Source: Candidatus Hydrogenedentota bacterium
GTDB lineage: Bacteria; Hydrogenedentota; Hydrogenedentia; Hydrogenedentales; JAEUWI01
Assembly: GCA_019637335.1 (NCBI GenBank)
Contig: JAHBVV010000028.1
Coordinates: 1-64,000, forward strand
Direction of reading: 5' to 3'
DNA length: 64,000 nucleotides
How positions within the stretch are numbered: position 1 is the first letter of the stretch; each line of letters begins with the position of its first letter. The position numbers and the translations under genes are program-made. Under the pieces are notes generated by a model. The model was not told the origin of the DNA, ran no database searches, and saw nothing but the letters and a program-made list of their open reading frames with translations. This document shows, piece after piece, positions 25,580 to 33,837 of the stretch.

Positions 25580-26902
25580 ATGCGTCGCCGCCAATTCCTC
25601 TCCACATGCCTGGGCGCCAGTCTGACCTCGGCCTTCTCCATCAACGCCGCGGGGGCCAACGAGCGCGTCGTCGCCGCGGTCATGGGCATCCGCGACCGGG
25701 GGATGGACCTGGCGCTCGAAATTGCGGTCCGCCCGGACGCGGAAGTGCGGTATCTCATCGATCCCGACACGCGCCTCTTTGAGAAACGCGCCGATGCCAT
25801 TGAAAAGCGGAGCGGGGTGCGCCCGCGCTGCATCACCGATTTCCGTCAGGCGCTGGACGACCCGGAAGTGGACGCGCTGGTCATCGCCACGCCGGATCAC
25901 TGGCACGCCCTGGCCACGATCCTGGCGTGCCAGGCGGGCAAGGACGTTTATGTCGAGAAGCCCACCTCCCACAGCATCTGGGAAAGCCGCAAGATGGTGG
26001 AGGCGGCTCGGAAGTATGGCCGGATGGTCCAGGTAGGGCTACAGAACCGCAGCGCGGAGTATTGCGAAATCGCGCGGGAGCGCTTGCAGTCGGCGGACTT
26101 CGGGGATATACACTTTGTGCGCATCGTCAATTCCAAGCTCCGCGAAACCATTGGCCGCAAGCCCGATGGGACCGCCCCTGACGGCGTGGATTATGATTTG
26201 TGGCTGGGCCCAACGCCGGCGCGCGCGTTCAACGAGAACCACTTCCACTACAACTGGCACTGGTTCTGGAGGTACTCCGGCGGGGACGTCATCAACGATG
26301 GCGTTCACCAGATGGACCTTGCGCGCTGGCTGACGGGGCAGACGTTGCCGAAGGCGGTTACCTCCGCCGGGGCGCGGCACGTCTTCGACGATGATCGGGA
26401 GACGCCGGACACGCAGACCATCACCTGGGAGTTCGAGGGGATGCTGATGACCCTGGAGCAGACTCTCTGGACGCCGTATATGAAGAAGCACGCGTTCGAA
26501 CTGCGCGAGAAAGACGACCTGCCCAACTGGCCCTTCGCGGGGACGCGGATCGAGATCTACGGCACGCGCCAGTTCATGTTTTTCGGGCGCATGGGCGGCG
26601 GATTCCAACTATTCGACGGCGATGGCAACACGGTGGCGATCCAGCCGGGCCGGTTTGCGCCCGCGAACACGAAACACGTGGCCAACTTCATCGACAGTAT
26701 CCGATCACGCGCGATTCCGAATGGCGACATCGAAGCGGGGCACTATTCCACGCTGCTCGGCCACTATGGCAACATCGCGTTCCGCACGGGACGCCGGTTA
26801 CACATCGATCCCGCCACCGAAGGGTTTATCGACGATCCGGACGCCAATTCGTACGTGCGGCGCACATACCGGGAACCGTGGGTTATCCCCGAGGTGGTTT
26901 AA
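25580..26902 (+). CDS. Tat-exported Gfo/Idh/MocA family oxidoreductase
   Basis: A 440-residue protein with an RRRQFLSTCLGASL Tat-type start. The Rossmann motif is altered: VVAAVMGIRDRGMDLALE, where G-x-G-x-x-G would be expected, but the rest is regular: VRYLIDPDTRLFEKRADAIE, VDALVIATPDHWHALATILA, DVYVEKPTSHSIWESRKM, and the catalytic-domain run YSGGDVINDGVHQMDLARWL. The closing residues are SYVRRTYREPWV. It acts outside the cytoplasm and probably oxidises or dehydrates a sugar or cyclitol with bound NAD(P). The start is the ATG at 25580 after AAGGAG (8 bases). It sits downstream of cysNC by 186 bases, in the same direction, but is probably a separate unit. Confidence 0.88.
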   Translation: MRRRQFLSTCLGASLTSAFSINAAGANERVVAAVMGIRDRGMDLALEIAVRPDAEVRYLIDPDTRLFEKRADAIEKRSGVRPRCITDFRQALDDPEVDALVIATPDHWHALATILACQAGKDVYVEKPTSHSIWESRKMVEAARKYGRMVQVGLQNRSAEYCEIARERLQSADFGDIHFVRIVNSKLRETIGRKPDGTAPDGVDYDLWLGPTPARAFNENHFHYNWHWFWRYSGGDVINDGVHQMDLARWLTGQTLPKAVTSAGARHVFDDDRETPDTQTITWEFEGMLMTLEQTLWTPYMKKHAFELREKDDLPNWPFAGTRIEIYGTRQFMFFGRMGGGFQLFDGDGNTVAIQPGRFAPANTKHVANFIDSIRSRAIPNGDIEAGHYSTLLGHYGNIAFRTGRRLHIDPATEGFIDDPDANSYVRRTYREPWVIPEVV

Positions 26903-26924
26903 TCCGAATCAGGCGACCGCGCGT

Positions 26925-27518
26925 TCAGTGGGCGTATTTGAGAAGGGCGAAGCCGCCGATGAGCAGCACGGTAAACGCGACCACGAGCAGGTTGAACCAG
27001 CGGTCAATGAAGCCGCGAATCGGCTCGCCAAAGAAGTACAGCAACCCGGCGACGAGATAGAAGCGGGCGGCGCGCCCCACGAGTGACGCAATCATGAACA
27101 TGGGGAAGTTGATCAGGAAGACGCCGGCGGCAATCGTAATAACCTTGTAGGGGATCGGCGTGAAGGCGGCGACGAATACGACCCAGAAGTTGTACTGGTC
27201 GTAGAGCGCGCCCACCTGGTTGAATTTGATTTCCGTGAAGCCGGGGACGTAGTTGTAGAAGAGCTGGTCGACGGCCGCCCAGGCGCCCCACCCGATGGAG
27301 TAGCCGATGGCTCCGCCAATTACGGAGCCGGCGGTGCAGATCGCGGCGAAGCGCAGCGCTCGCTCGCGCTTGCCGACGCAGAGCGGGAGCAGGAGCACAT
27401 CCGGGGGAATGGGGAAGAAGCTGGCTTCCGCGACGGCCAATAGGAAAAGCGCGGGCGCGCCATAAGGCGTGTTGGCCCAGCTCAAGACCCAGTCATACAG
27501 ATTTCGGACCCATTTCAT
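26925..27518 (-). CDS. DedA/VTT-domain (YqaA-like) membrane protein
   Basis: A 197-residue inner-membrane protein. The SNARE-assoc/VTT core shows: ALFLLAVAEASFFPIPPDVL with the conserved F-x-P-P/D end of helix 1, GSVIGGAIGYSIGWGAW, then FVAAFTPIPYKVITIAAGVF with the family's F-x-P-x-P-Y-K-V-x-T-I, and LVGRAARFYLVAGLLYFFGE with the R-x-x-R-F motif. These match YqaA-like members of the DedA superfamily, whose better-known members flip polyprenyl phosphates or lipids. AAGGAAA precedes the ATG. It follows surE by 35 bases, which points to one transcript. Confidence 0.9.
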   Translation of the reverse strand: MKWVRNLYDWVLSWANTPYGAPALFLLAVAEASFFPIPPDVLLLPLCVGKRERALRFAAICTAGSVIGGAIGYSIGWGAWAAVDQLFYNYVPGFTEIKFNQVGALYDQYNFWVVFVAAFTPIPYKVITIAAGVFLINFPMFMIASLVGRAARFYLVAGLLYFFGEPIRGFIDRWFNLLVVAFTVLLIGGFALLKYAH

Positions 27519-27553
27519 CGGCGTTTCCTTGTTCCCCGAGGGCGTCCCCGACG

Positions 27554-28309
27554 CTACAGCGCTATCGGCGGTTCGTAAAAGTGGTGAAGCACCGCGTGGT
27601 GCGTGATGTCGCGCTGCAACGGCGTAATGCTGACCTTGCCCTGCTCGATGGCCTCGAAGTCGGTGCCCGACTCGCGGACATGCGAGGGCTCGTCGCCCCC
27701 GATCCAGTAGTAGACGCCTCCGCGCGGATCGTGGCGCTCCACGATCTCGTCGTGGTAGTCCCGGCGGCCCATTCGCGTGATGGCGACCCCCTTCAATTCG
27801 TCGTAGGGCGTATCCGGCACGTTGACGCTCAGCGCGGTGTCCGCCGGGAGGCCGTGCGCCAGGACATAACGGGCAACCAGGGCGCCCACCCGCGCGGCGG
27901 TGGCCATATGGGCGGGGCGATAGCTCACATCGGAGACCGCGATGGCGGGGATGCCCAGCAGCATGCCCTCAAAGGCGCCGGCAACGGTTCCAGAATAGGT
28001 CACATCGTCGCCCAGGTTGGCGCCCGGGTTCACCCCGGAGACCACCAGGTCGGGACGGCGTCCCAGGAGGTGGCGCACGGCAAGCATGACGCAGTCGGTC
28101 GGGGTGCCGTCGACCATATGCCATCCTGGCTCCAAGGCCGTGACGCGCAGGGGTTTATGGAGGGAGACGCTGTGGCCCACGGCGCTCTGCTGGCTCTCGG
28201 GCGCATACACGGCGACGGTTCCGAGTGGGGCGAGGGCCTCGGCCAACAGGCGAAGCCCCGGCGCGCGAACGCCGTCATCATTGGTTACGAGGATTAGGGG
28301 AGGGTTCAT
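27554..28309 (-). CDS. surE: 5'/3'-nucleotidase
   Basis: A 251-residue SurE-family enzyme that dephosphorylates nucleoside monophosphates and needs a divalent metal. The metal-binding acidic start ILVTNDDGVRAPGL, the SQQSAVGHSVSL loop and VVSGVNPGANLGDDVTYSGT with the conserved Asn and SGTVAGA are all present. AFEGMLLGIPAIAVS and a dimerisation C-terminus follow. ATG at 28309, with AGGAT 5 bases upstream. It heads an apparent two-gene operon with the DedA-like gene. Confidence 0.94.
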   Translation of the reverse strand: MNPPLILVTNDDGVRAPGLRLLAEALAPLGTVAVYAPESQQSAVGHSVSLHKPLRVTALEPGWHMVDGTPTDCVMLAVRHLLGRRPDLVVSGVNPGANLGDDVTYSGTVAGAFEGMLLGIPAIAVSDVSYRPAHMATAARVGALVARYVLAHGLPADTALSVNVPDTPYDELKGVAITRMGRRDYHDEIVERHDPRGGVYYWIGGDEPSHVRESGTDFEAIEQGKVSITPLQRDITHHAVLHHFYEPPIAL

Positions 28310-28660
28310 GGAGATCCTGCGTCGTGGGGATTGGCCGCCGCCAGGCGCTGCAATGCGGGCACGTTATAGCACAGCCCGACCGCGCCAGCCAAGCTGCCCG
28401 AGGGGCGGTGAACTGGACAAAATGCAAAAGCGATAAAATCTGTGTGCGGCGGGCGGGAATTTCGGGTACAATAGGGCAACGGGTTAGCTATGTACCTGCT
28501 TGGGATGGGGCGTCTCGGGTCTAGTGATCGGATTCCGGGACTTCTTCGATTGGTATGAACCGGGTCCTGCGCTCGGGGGCCACCGGGACAGGCTACGCAA
28601 GAGGTTGCGGAGCTTGAACCGGGGCCGCCGCGCCGTTGCCCGATGTGCGAGGATCGCCCA
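28310..28660. other. Intergenic region between divergent surE and receiver-domain genes
   Basis: Two divergent promoters should lie here. On the plus strand GGGTACAAT (28463-28470) is a plausible -10. At 28599-28620 AAGAGGTTGCGGAGCTTGAA is a fragment of family C. No coding sequence is convincing. Confidence 0.4.
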
Positions 28661-29032
28661 ATGGGAAAAGCGTCCATTCTCGTTGTGGATGACGAAGCTG
28701 GAATCCGCAGCGCGCTGGTGCAGTGGTTTGCGCTGCTCGGCTATGAGGTCGAGTCCGCGGCCGATGGCGTGGAGGCGGTGGAATTGTGTGGGGTCCGCCG
28801 TTTTGATGTAATCACGATGGATCTCGAAATGCCGCGTATGGGGGGGATCGAAGCGATTCGCGCGATCCGCGCCCACCACGGCGCCACGCCCATCCTCGTG
28901 GTGACCGGCATGCCGCGCCGGATACACGAGGCGCTGGCCGCCGGCGCGACCAAGATCCTCATGAAGCCGTTGCACCTCAGGGAGTTGGAGAACGAGGTGC
29001 GTCTGGCGCTGGCGGGCGGCGAGACCGCGTAG
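28661..29032 (+). CDS. Stand-alone response-regulator receiver domain (CheY-like)
   Basis: A 123-residue protein that is one complete receiver domain with no output domain. ILVVDDEAGIRSAL carries the acidic pair, MDLEMPRMGGIEAI the phospho-accepting Asp (about residue 53), ILVVTGMPRRIHEAL the conserved Thr, and ILMKPLHLRELENEV the Lys-Pro. It should relay phosphate by protein contact and not as a transcription factor. The ATG at 28661 follows GAGGAT by 7 bases; the ATG at 28643 would put this SD inside the gene. No histidine kinase is in the window, so it is an orphan regulator. Confidence 0.92.
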   Translation: MGKASILVVDDEAGIRSALVQWFALLGYEVESAADGVEAVELCGVRRFDVITMDLEMPRMGGIEAIRAIRAHHGATPILVVTGMPRRIHEALAAGATKILMKPLHLRELENEVRLALAGGETA

Positions 29033-29418
29033 CCGCATCAGAAGTCCGAGCGCCAGGAAATGGTGGGGCGAGGGGGGCCTTCGTAGAATGCTCTGGACAA
29101 ATGGGGGTGTAACTGCTAAAATCGGACATAATACAGGAGCGGCGTAAGGATTTATCACTTTTCCCGGGCCGCGTGTGCGTCGTGGCGACGGCCAGGAAGC
29201 CTTGGACACCGCATGTCGGAACGTCCGGTTGTGCTGGTCGCAGCCATGGTACGGGAAAGTGCGCCAGACAGGAACATCGTGCGTTCCGTCCGCGCCGAAG
29301 TCGCCCCTGGCTGGGTCCCGGCGCCTCCGGGCTCGGCGCGATGGAAGGAGAGCCGCCGCCCGCATCCCGCTGGCGCGGCTCATGCAGGAGAAAGGCCTAC
29401 AACGTATGGGGTGCGGCG
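29033..29418. other. Intergenic region upstream of the IMPase gene
   Basis: 386 bases on the plus strand. ACATAATACAGG near 29126 is a possible -10. Coding on either strand is not convincing. A frame that would extend the next gene to 29173 lacks a good SD and reads as noncoding. Confidence 0.35.
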
Positions 29419-30639
29419 ATGGCACAAACTAAGACGACCTCCCGGAAAAAGGCCCCGGCGAAGCCCAAGGCCGCGACAGCAAAGCGTCCGCCCGCCGCCA
29501 AGTCGGCGTCAGAACGGCCCAAACCCAAACCCAAACCAAAGGCCAAGCCCGCGCCGGCGAAGCCGGCCACGCCCGCGGCGCCGAAGCCTGCGGCCTCGAA
29601 GCCCACAGCGTCCAAGCCCGCAGCCTCGAAGCCCGCGCCGGCCAAGCCGGGCGCGGCCAGTCCACAGGGCGTCAAGGTCCTTCCCAAGGCGTTTCTTCTG
29701 GGGCTGTGCGAGGCCATCCGGACGGTGGTGGCTCCGATGGTCCACCAGGTGAAGGGGCGGGAGGTGGTGGATCAGGCCACGAGCGGGGACGCGACGTTCG
29801 AGATTGACAAGGTGGCCGAGCGCGCGCTGCTGGCGTATCTCAAGGCCGAGCGCGCGCCCGTGGCGTATTATTCCGAGGATTCGGGGTATTCCACGTTTAC
29901 CAACGATACGCCGCAGCACCTGCTGATCGTGGATCCGATCGACGGCACGCGGGCGGCCAAGAATGGGTTTGAGGGGTGCGTGGTGGCGGTGGCGAGCACG
30001 CGGGTTATAGAGCGCCCGACGATGGCGAATGTGGACACCGCGTGTGTGATGGAGATTGTGGGCGATCGCACGTTTTACGCGGAGCGCGGCAAGGGCGCGC
30101 GGATTTACGCCGACGGCAAGCTGAAAAAGATAAGGCTGTCCGAGAATGTCGATCTGGAGACGGTTTCGTGGTCGATGACGGTGCCGGCGCGCCCGGCGGG
30201 CCTGATCTTTACGGCGGCGGCGCCCCTGATCGATCTGACGAGTCTAAAGGGAGGCTTTTTTGCATGCAACAGCACGTCGTTCAGCCTGACGCGCCTGCTT
30301 ACCAACCAGCTTGACGCGTGCGCGGACTTTGCGGGGCGGTATCTGCGCGAGATACCGGACCTGGTGAAGGATCAGTTCATCAACGCGGGCCGGGGCAACG
30401 TGCTGGGCATAGCGCCGTACGACATGGCGGCGTCCCTGCTCATCGCGAAGGAAGCGGGTTGCATCGTGACGGACGCCTACGGCGAGTCCTTTGACGACGT
30501 GCTCTTGCTCGACAGCTCCGAACATAATCACCAGTCGCTTATCGCGGCCGCCAACCCGACGCTGCACGAGAAGCTCATGATTTTTTTCGACACGCGGATC
30601 AAGCAGCACGTGGCGGCGATGCAGCGCGCCCGGGGCTGA
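29419..30639 (+). CDS. Inositol monophosphatase-family phosphatase with a Lys/Ala/Pro-rich N-terminal tail
   Basis: A 406-residue protein. Residues 1-83 are low-complexity and strongly basic, with repeated KPAAS, PKPKPK and AKP blocks, like histone H1-type tails. The remainder is a Mg2+-dependent phosphatase domain: GDATFEIDKVAERALLAYL, then EDSGYSTF where the usual EE is changed, LIVDPIDGTRAAKNGFEGCV (the D-P-I-D-G-T metal site) and the C-terminal APYDMAASLLIAKEAGCIVTD. FBPase/IMPase substrates such as inositol phosphate or PAP are possible. The tail may bind nucleic acid or polyanions. The start is the ATG at 29419; the SD is poor (GGGGTG). It stands before the ABC operon with a 91-base gap. 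Confidence 0.85.
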   Translation: MAQTKTTSRKKAPAKPKAATAKRPPAAKSASERPKPKPKPKAKPAPAKPATPAAPKPAASKPTASKPAASKPAPAKPGAASPQGVKVLPKAFLLGLCEAIRTVVAPMVHQVKGREVVDQATSGDATFEIDKVAERALLAYLKAERAPVAYYSEDSGYSTFTNDTPQHLLIVDPIDGTRAAKNGFEGCVVAVASTRVIERPTMANVDTACVMEIVGDRTFYAERGKGARIYADGKLKKIRLSENVDLETVSWSMTVPARPAGLIFTAAAPLIDLTSLKGGFFACNSTSFSLTRLLTNQLDACADFAGRYLREIPDLVKDQFINAGRGNVLGIAPYDMAASLLIAKEAGCIVTDAYGESFDDVLLLDSSEHNHQSLIAAANPTLHEKLMIFFDTRIKQHVAAMQRARG

Positions 30640-30730
30640 TCGCGCGAATAACCCGGCCTCGCGGGGGTATACTCCTGGAAACGCGCCCTTACGCCGAAGC
30701 GGCCCGCGCGCACACGGAGTCCCCAGCACG

Positions 30731-31462
30731 ATGAGCGAAACCGCAACCGCGAGCCCCGCCGCCGGCCTTTTTTCCCTGCGCGACGTGCGCAAGGAATATC
30801 ACATGGGCGAGGTGGTGGTGCAGGCCTTGCGCGGCGCGACACTGGACATCGCCCAGGGGGAATTCCTGGTAATCCTCGGGCCGAGCGGATCCGGCAAGAG
30901 CACCCTGTTGAACATCATCGGCGGGCTTGACGCGCCCACCTCGGGGGCTGTGTTGTTTCGCGGGGCGGATCTGGCCCGCTACAACGAATCCCAGCGCACG
31001 CAGTACCGCCGCCGCCACATTGGGTTCGTGTTCCAGTTCTACAACCTCATGCCCAACCTGACCGCGGAAGAGAATGTGGAGCTGGCGACGGAAATCTCGG
31101 CCGATCCGATGCCCGCTGCCGAGGCGCTGGACCTGGTCCGGCTCGGCGATCGGCGCACCCATTTCCCCTCGCAGCTCTCCGGCGGCGAGCAGCAGCGCGT
31201 GGCGATCGCGCGTGCGGTGGCGAAGCGCCCGGAGATCCTGCTGTGCGACGAGCCGACTGGCGCGCTCGATATCGCCACGGGCCAGGTGGTGCTGAACGCG
31301 CTGAACGAGATCAACCGCCGCATCGGGACGACGCTTATCGTTATCACGCACAACGCGGCGATCGCGGGACTTTCCGACCGCGTGATCCAGATGCGGGACG
31401 GGCACGTGCACAGCATCGAGGTCAACCCGCGCCGGATGGGCGTCGAGGAGCTCGCGTGGTAA
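30731..31462 (+). CDS. ABC transporter ATP-binding protein (LolD/MacB type)
   Basis: A 243-residue nucleotide-binding subunit. Walker A is GPSGSGKSTLL (about residues 47-57), the Q-loop VFQFYNLMPNLT, the signature LSGGEQQRVAIARAV, Walker B ILLCDEPTGALD, and the switch histidine in IVITHNAAIAG. The family handles lipoproteins or macrolides or drives outward export with FtsX-like permeases. GTATACT at 30667-30673 is a possible -10. It overlaps the next gene by seven bases. Together with the permease and fusion protein it forms a tripartite system; an outer-membrane channel is not encoded here. Confidence 0.93.
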   Translation: MSETATASPAAGLFSLRDVRKEYHMGEVVVQALRGATLDIAQGEFLVILGPSGSGKSTLLNIIGGLDAPTSGAVLFRGADLARYNESQRTQYRRRHIGFVFQFYNLMPNLTAEENVELATEISADPMPAAEALDLVRLGDRRTHFPSQLSGGEQQRVAIARAVAKRPEILLCDEPTGALDIATGQVVLNALNEINRRIGTTLIVITHNAAIAGLSDRVIQMRDGHVHSIEVNPRRMGVEELAW

Positions 31463-33834
31463 TAGGGGCCTTCCACAAGAAGCTGCTCCGCACGATGGTG
31501 CAGCAATGGGCGCAATCGCTCGGCGTGATCATGGTGGTCCTGTGCGGGATCGCGGCGTACATCTGCGTGTACTCGGCGTACCTGAATCTCAGCCTGACGC
31601 GGGACACGTACTACGCGCAGAACCGCTTCGCCGATTTCGAGATTCTCGTTGACCGCGCCCCCGAAACCGCCGTGTTCAAGGTGGCGTCGATCCCCGGCGT
31701 GCGCCAGGCGCGCAAGCGCATTGTGAAAGAGGTGAACGTGGATGTGGCGGGGGTGGATGAGCCCCGCATCGGGCGGCTGATCTCCATGCCGGATCGCGAA
31801 GGGCCGGTGATCAACGATGTCGTCGTGCTTGCGGGCCGCTACTTTTCGCCCGGCGCGCAGACCGAGACTATTTTGAGCCAGGATTTCGCCGACGCCAACG
31901 GACTGGAGATTGGCGACCGCGTGGCTATATCCGTGGAGAACAAGCGCTATTCGCTTCGCATCATCGGTATTGGCGCCTCCCCGGAATACGTCTATATGAT
32001 CCGCAATGTGCAGGCGCTGGTGCCGAGTCCCGAGCGTTTCGGCGTGCTCTGGGTGCCGGAGGATTTCGCGGAGACCGCGCTCGACCTGAAGTCCGCGTGC
32101 AACAACATCGTCGGGCTCGTGGACGATCCGGAGCAGCTCGACGCCATTCTGGACGAGGCGGAGAAGATCCTGGATCCGTACGGGGTATTCGCGAAGGTGA
32201 AGCGGGAGGACCAGCTTTCGAACCGTTTCATTTCCGACGAGATCAAGGGGCTCTCCGTTTCGGCGAAGATCATCCCCACGCTGTTTCTGGGCATCGCCGC
32301 GCTGATCCTGCTTATCCTGCTCAACCGCATGGTCCGCACGGAGCGCACGCAGATCGGCCTTATGAAGGCGTTTGGCTATTCCGACTGGGCCGTTGGCTTC
32401 CACTATATCGAGTACGGGATCATTCTCGCGGTTATCGGCTGTATTGGCGGATTCGCGCTCGGCCAGTGGATGGCCGGGGGCATGATTGCGCTCTATGTCC
32501 AGTTCTACCAGTTCCCGATACTGGAATCGCGCGTCTACCTGGATGTGCTGGCGTGGTCCATGGGGATTACAATCTTCTTCGCGACGCTTGGGGCGCTCGC
32601 GGCGGCGGTTCAGGCGGCGCGCATTCACCCGGCGGAGTCCATGCGCGCCGAAGCGCCCCGCGCGGTGAACCAGGTCTGGCTGGAGTATTTTCCGTTTCTC
32701 TGGCGGCGGATCTCGTTCACCTGGAAGATGATCCTCCGCAACATTTCTCGCAACCGTTTTCGTTCCGGCGTGAACCTCTTCGGAACCGCCATTTCGCTGA
32801 GCCTGCTGCTCATGGGGTTCTTCATGATCGACGCGGTGGAATTCGGGATGGACTTCCAGTTCCTCGACGCGCAGCGCGAGGACGTGAAGATCAGCTTCCA
32901 GCGCGAGCAGGGCAAGGACGTCTTCTACGAGGTGAGCCGCTTCCCCCATGTCCGGCGCGCGGAGCCGCTGCTGGAGTACCCGTTTGAAATGCGTTCGGCC
33001 TGGCGCAAGAAGGACGCGGTCATCACCGGAATTCCGCGGGGCGCGGAGATGCAGAAGGTCATGAATTTCGAGCGGCGGGAGTACGACCTGGGCGATAGCG
33101 GGGTGGTGCTGGCGGAAAACCTGGCGGAGCAGCTCGGCGTCCAGCGCGGGGACACGCTGGAGATCGAGCCGCTGCTCGGGCGCATCGACCGCACCTACAC
33201 CGTGACGGTGCGGGATATCGCCCAGCAGTTCCTGGGCACGGCGGCCTACATGGAGCACGGCGCGCTCAGCCGGATGCTCGACGAACCCTTCGCCATCAAC
33301 AGCGCGCTGCTGCGGATCGAGGAGGGCAGCCGCGACAGCTTGAACCGGGCGCTCAAGGAGATCGGCGGTATCGGCGCCGTCACCTTCAACCAGGACGCCT
33401 ACGACGCGATCAAGAACACCATCGGGCAGAGCATGTACATCACCAACACGATCCTGCTCAGCTTTGCCGGCGTGATCGCCTTTTCGATCATCTACAACAT
33501 CACCGCCGTTTCGCTTTCCGAGCGCCAGCGCGAACTGGCCTCCCTGCGCGTGCTCGGCTTTACGGTGGCGGATGTCGGCCGTATCATGTATTTCGAGAAC
33601 ATCGTGCTGGGCCTTATCGGCATCGTGGCGGGCATTCCCCTGGGCATGGGTATCTGCGCGCTGCTGGTCACGGCCTACAGCAACGACATGTTTCACCTGC
33701 CTTTTCATATTGACCGGAGCACCTATGTGACCTCGGTCCTGCTGACCTTTGCCTTCGTGCTGCTGGCGAATCTCGCCGCGCGGCGGAAGATTGGGCGGCT
33801 GGACCTGGTGGAAGTGCTCAAGGAGCGGGAGTAG
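31456..33834 (+). CDS. FtsX-like ABC permease, two-unit (fused)
   Basis: A 792-residue inner-membrane protein with two FtsX/MacB-core halves. The first helix follows FHKKLLRTMVQQWAQSLGVI. A large periplasmic domain (about 40-290) precedes helices around ILLNRMVRTERTQIGLMKAFGY, and a second half starts at FTWKMILRNISRNRFRSGVN, with its own periplasmic domain and final helices (SFAGVIAFSIIYNITAVSL, SERQRELASLRVLGFT). Ten-helix permeases of this kind, as in LolCE fusions or the YtrF/PhnE-like group, move lipids, proteins or drugs. The GTG at 31456 has GAGGAG 6 bases upstream and lies inside the ATPase gene end, so translation is coupled. Confidence 0.88.
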   Translation: MVIGAFHKKLLRTMVQQWAQSLGVIMVVLCGIAAYICVYSAYLNLSLTRDTYYAQNRFADFEILVDRAPETAVFKVASIPGVRQARKRIVKEVNVDVAGVDEPRIGRLISMPDREGPVINDVVVLAGRYFSPGAQTETILSQDFADANGLEIGDRVAISVENKRYSLRIIGIGASPEYVYMIRNVQALVPSPERFGVLWVPEDFAETALDLKSACNNIVGLVDDPEQLDAILDEAEKILDPYGVFAKVKREDQLSNRFISDEIKGLSVSAKIIPTLFLGIAALILLILLNRMVRTERTQIGLMKAFGYSDWAVGFHYIEYGIILAVIGCIGGFALGQWMAGGMIALYVQFYQFPILESRVYLDVLAWSMGITIFFATLGALAAAVQAARIHPAESMRAEAPRAVNQVWLEYFPFLWRRISFTWKMILRNISRNRFRSGVNLFGTAISLSLLLMGFFMIDAVEFGMDFQFLDAQREDVKISFQREQGKDVFYEVSRFPHVRRAEPLLEYPFEMRSAWRKKDAVITGIPRGAEMQKVMNFERREYDLGDSGVVLAENLAEQLGVQRGDTLEIEPLLGRIDRTYTVTVRDIAQQFLGTAAYMEHGALSRMLDEPFAINSALLRIEEGSRDSLNRALKEIGGIGAVTFNQDAYDAIKNTIGQSMYITNTILLSFAGVIAFSIIYNITAVSLSERQRELASLRVLGFTVADVGRIMYFENIVLGLIGIVAGIPLGMGICALLVTAYSNDMFHLPFHIDRSTYVTSVLLTFAFVLLANLAARRKIGRLDLVEVLKERE

Positions 33835-33837
33835 TTC

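Noticed and set aside
29173-29418. N-terminal extension of the IMPase gene to 29173
   Set aside because: No SD, irregular composition; the ATG at 29419 begins the lysine-rich tail directly.
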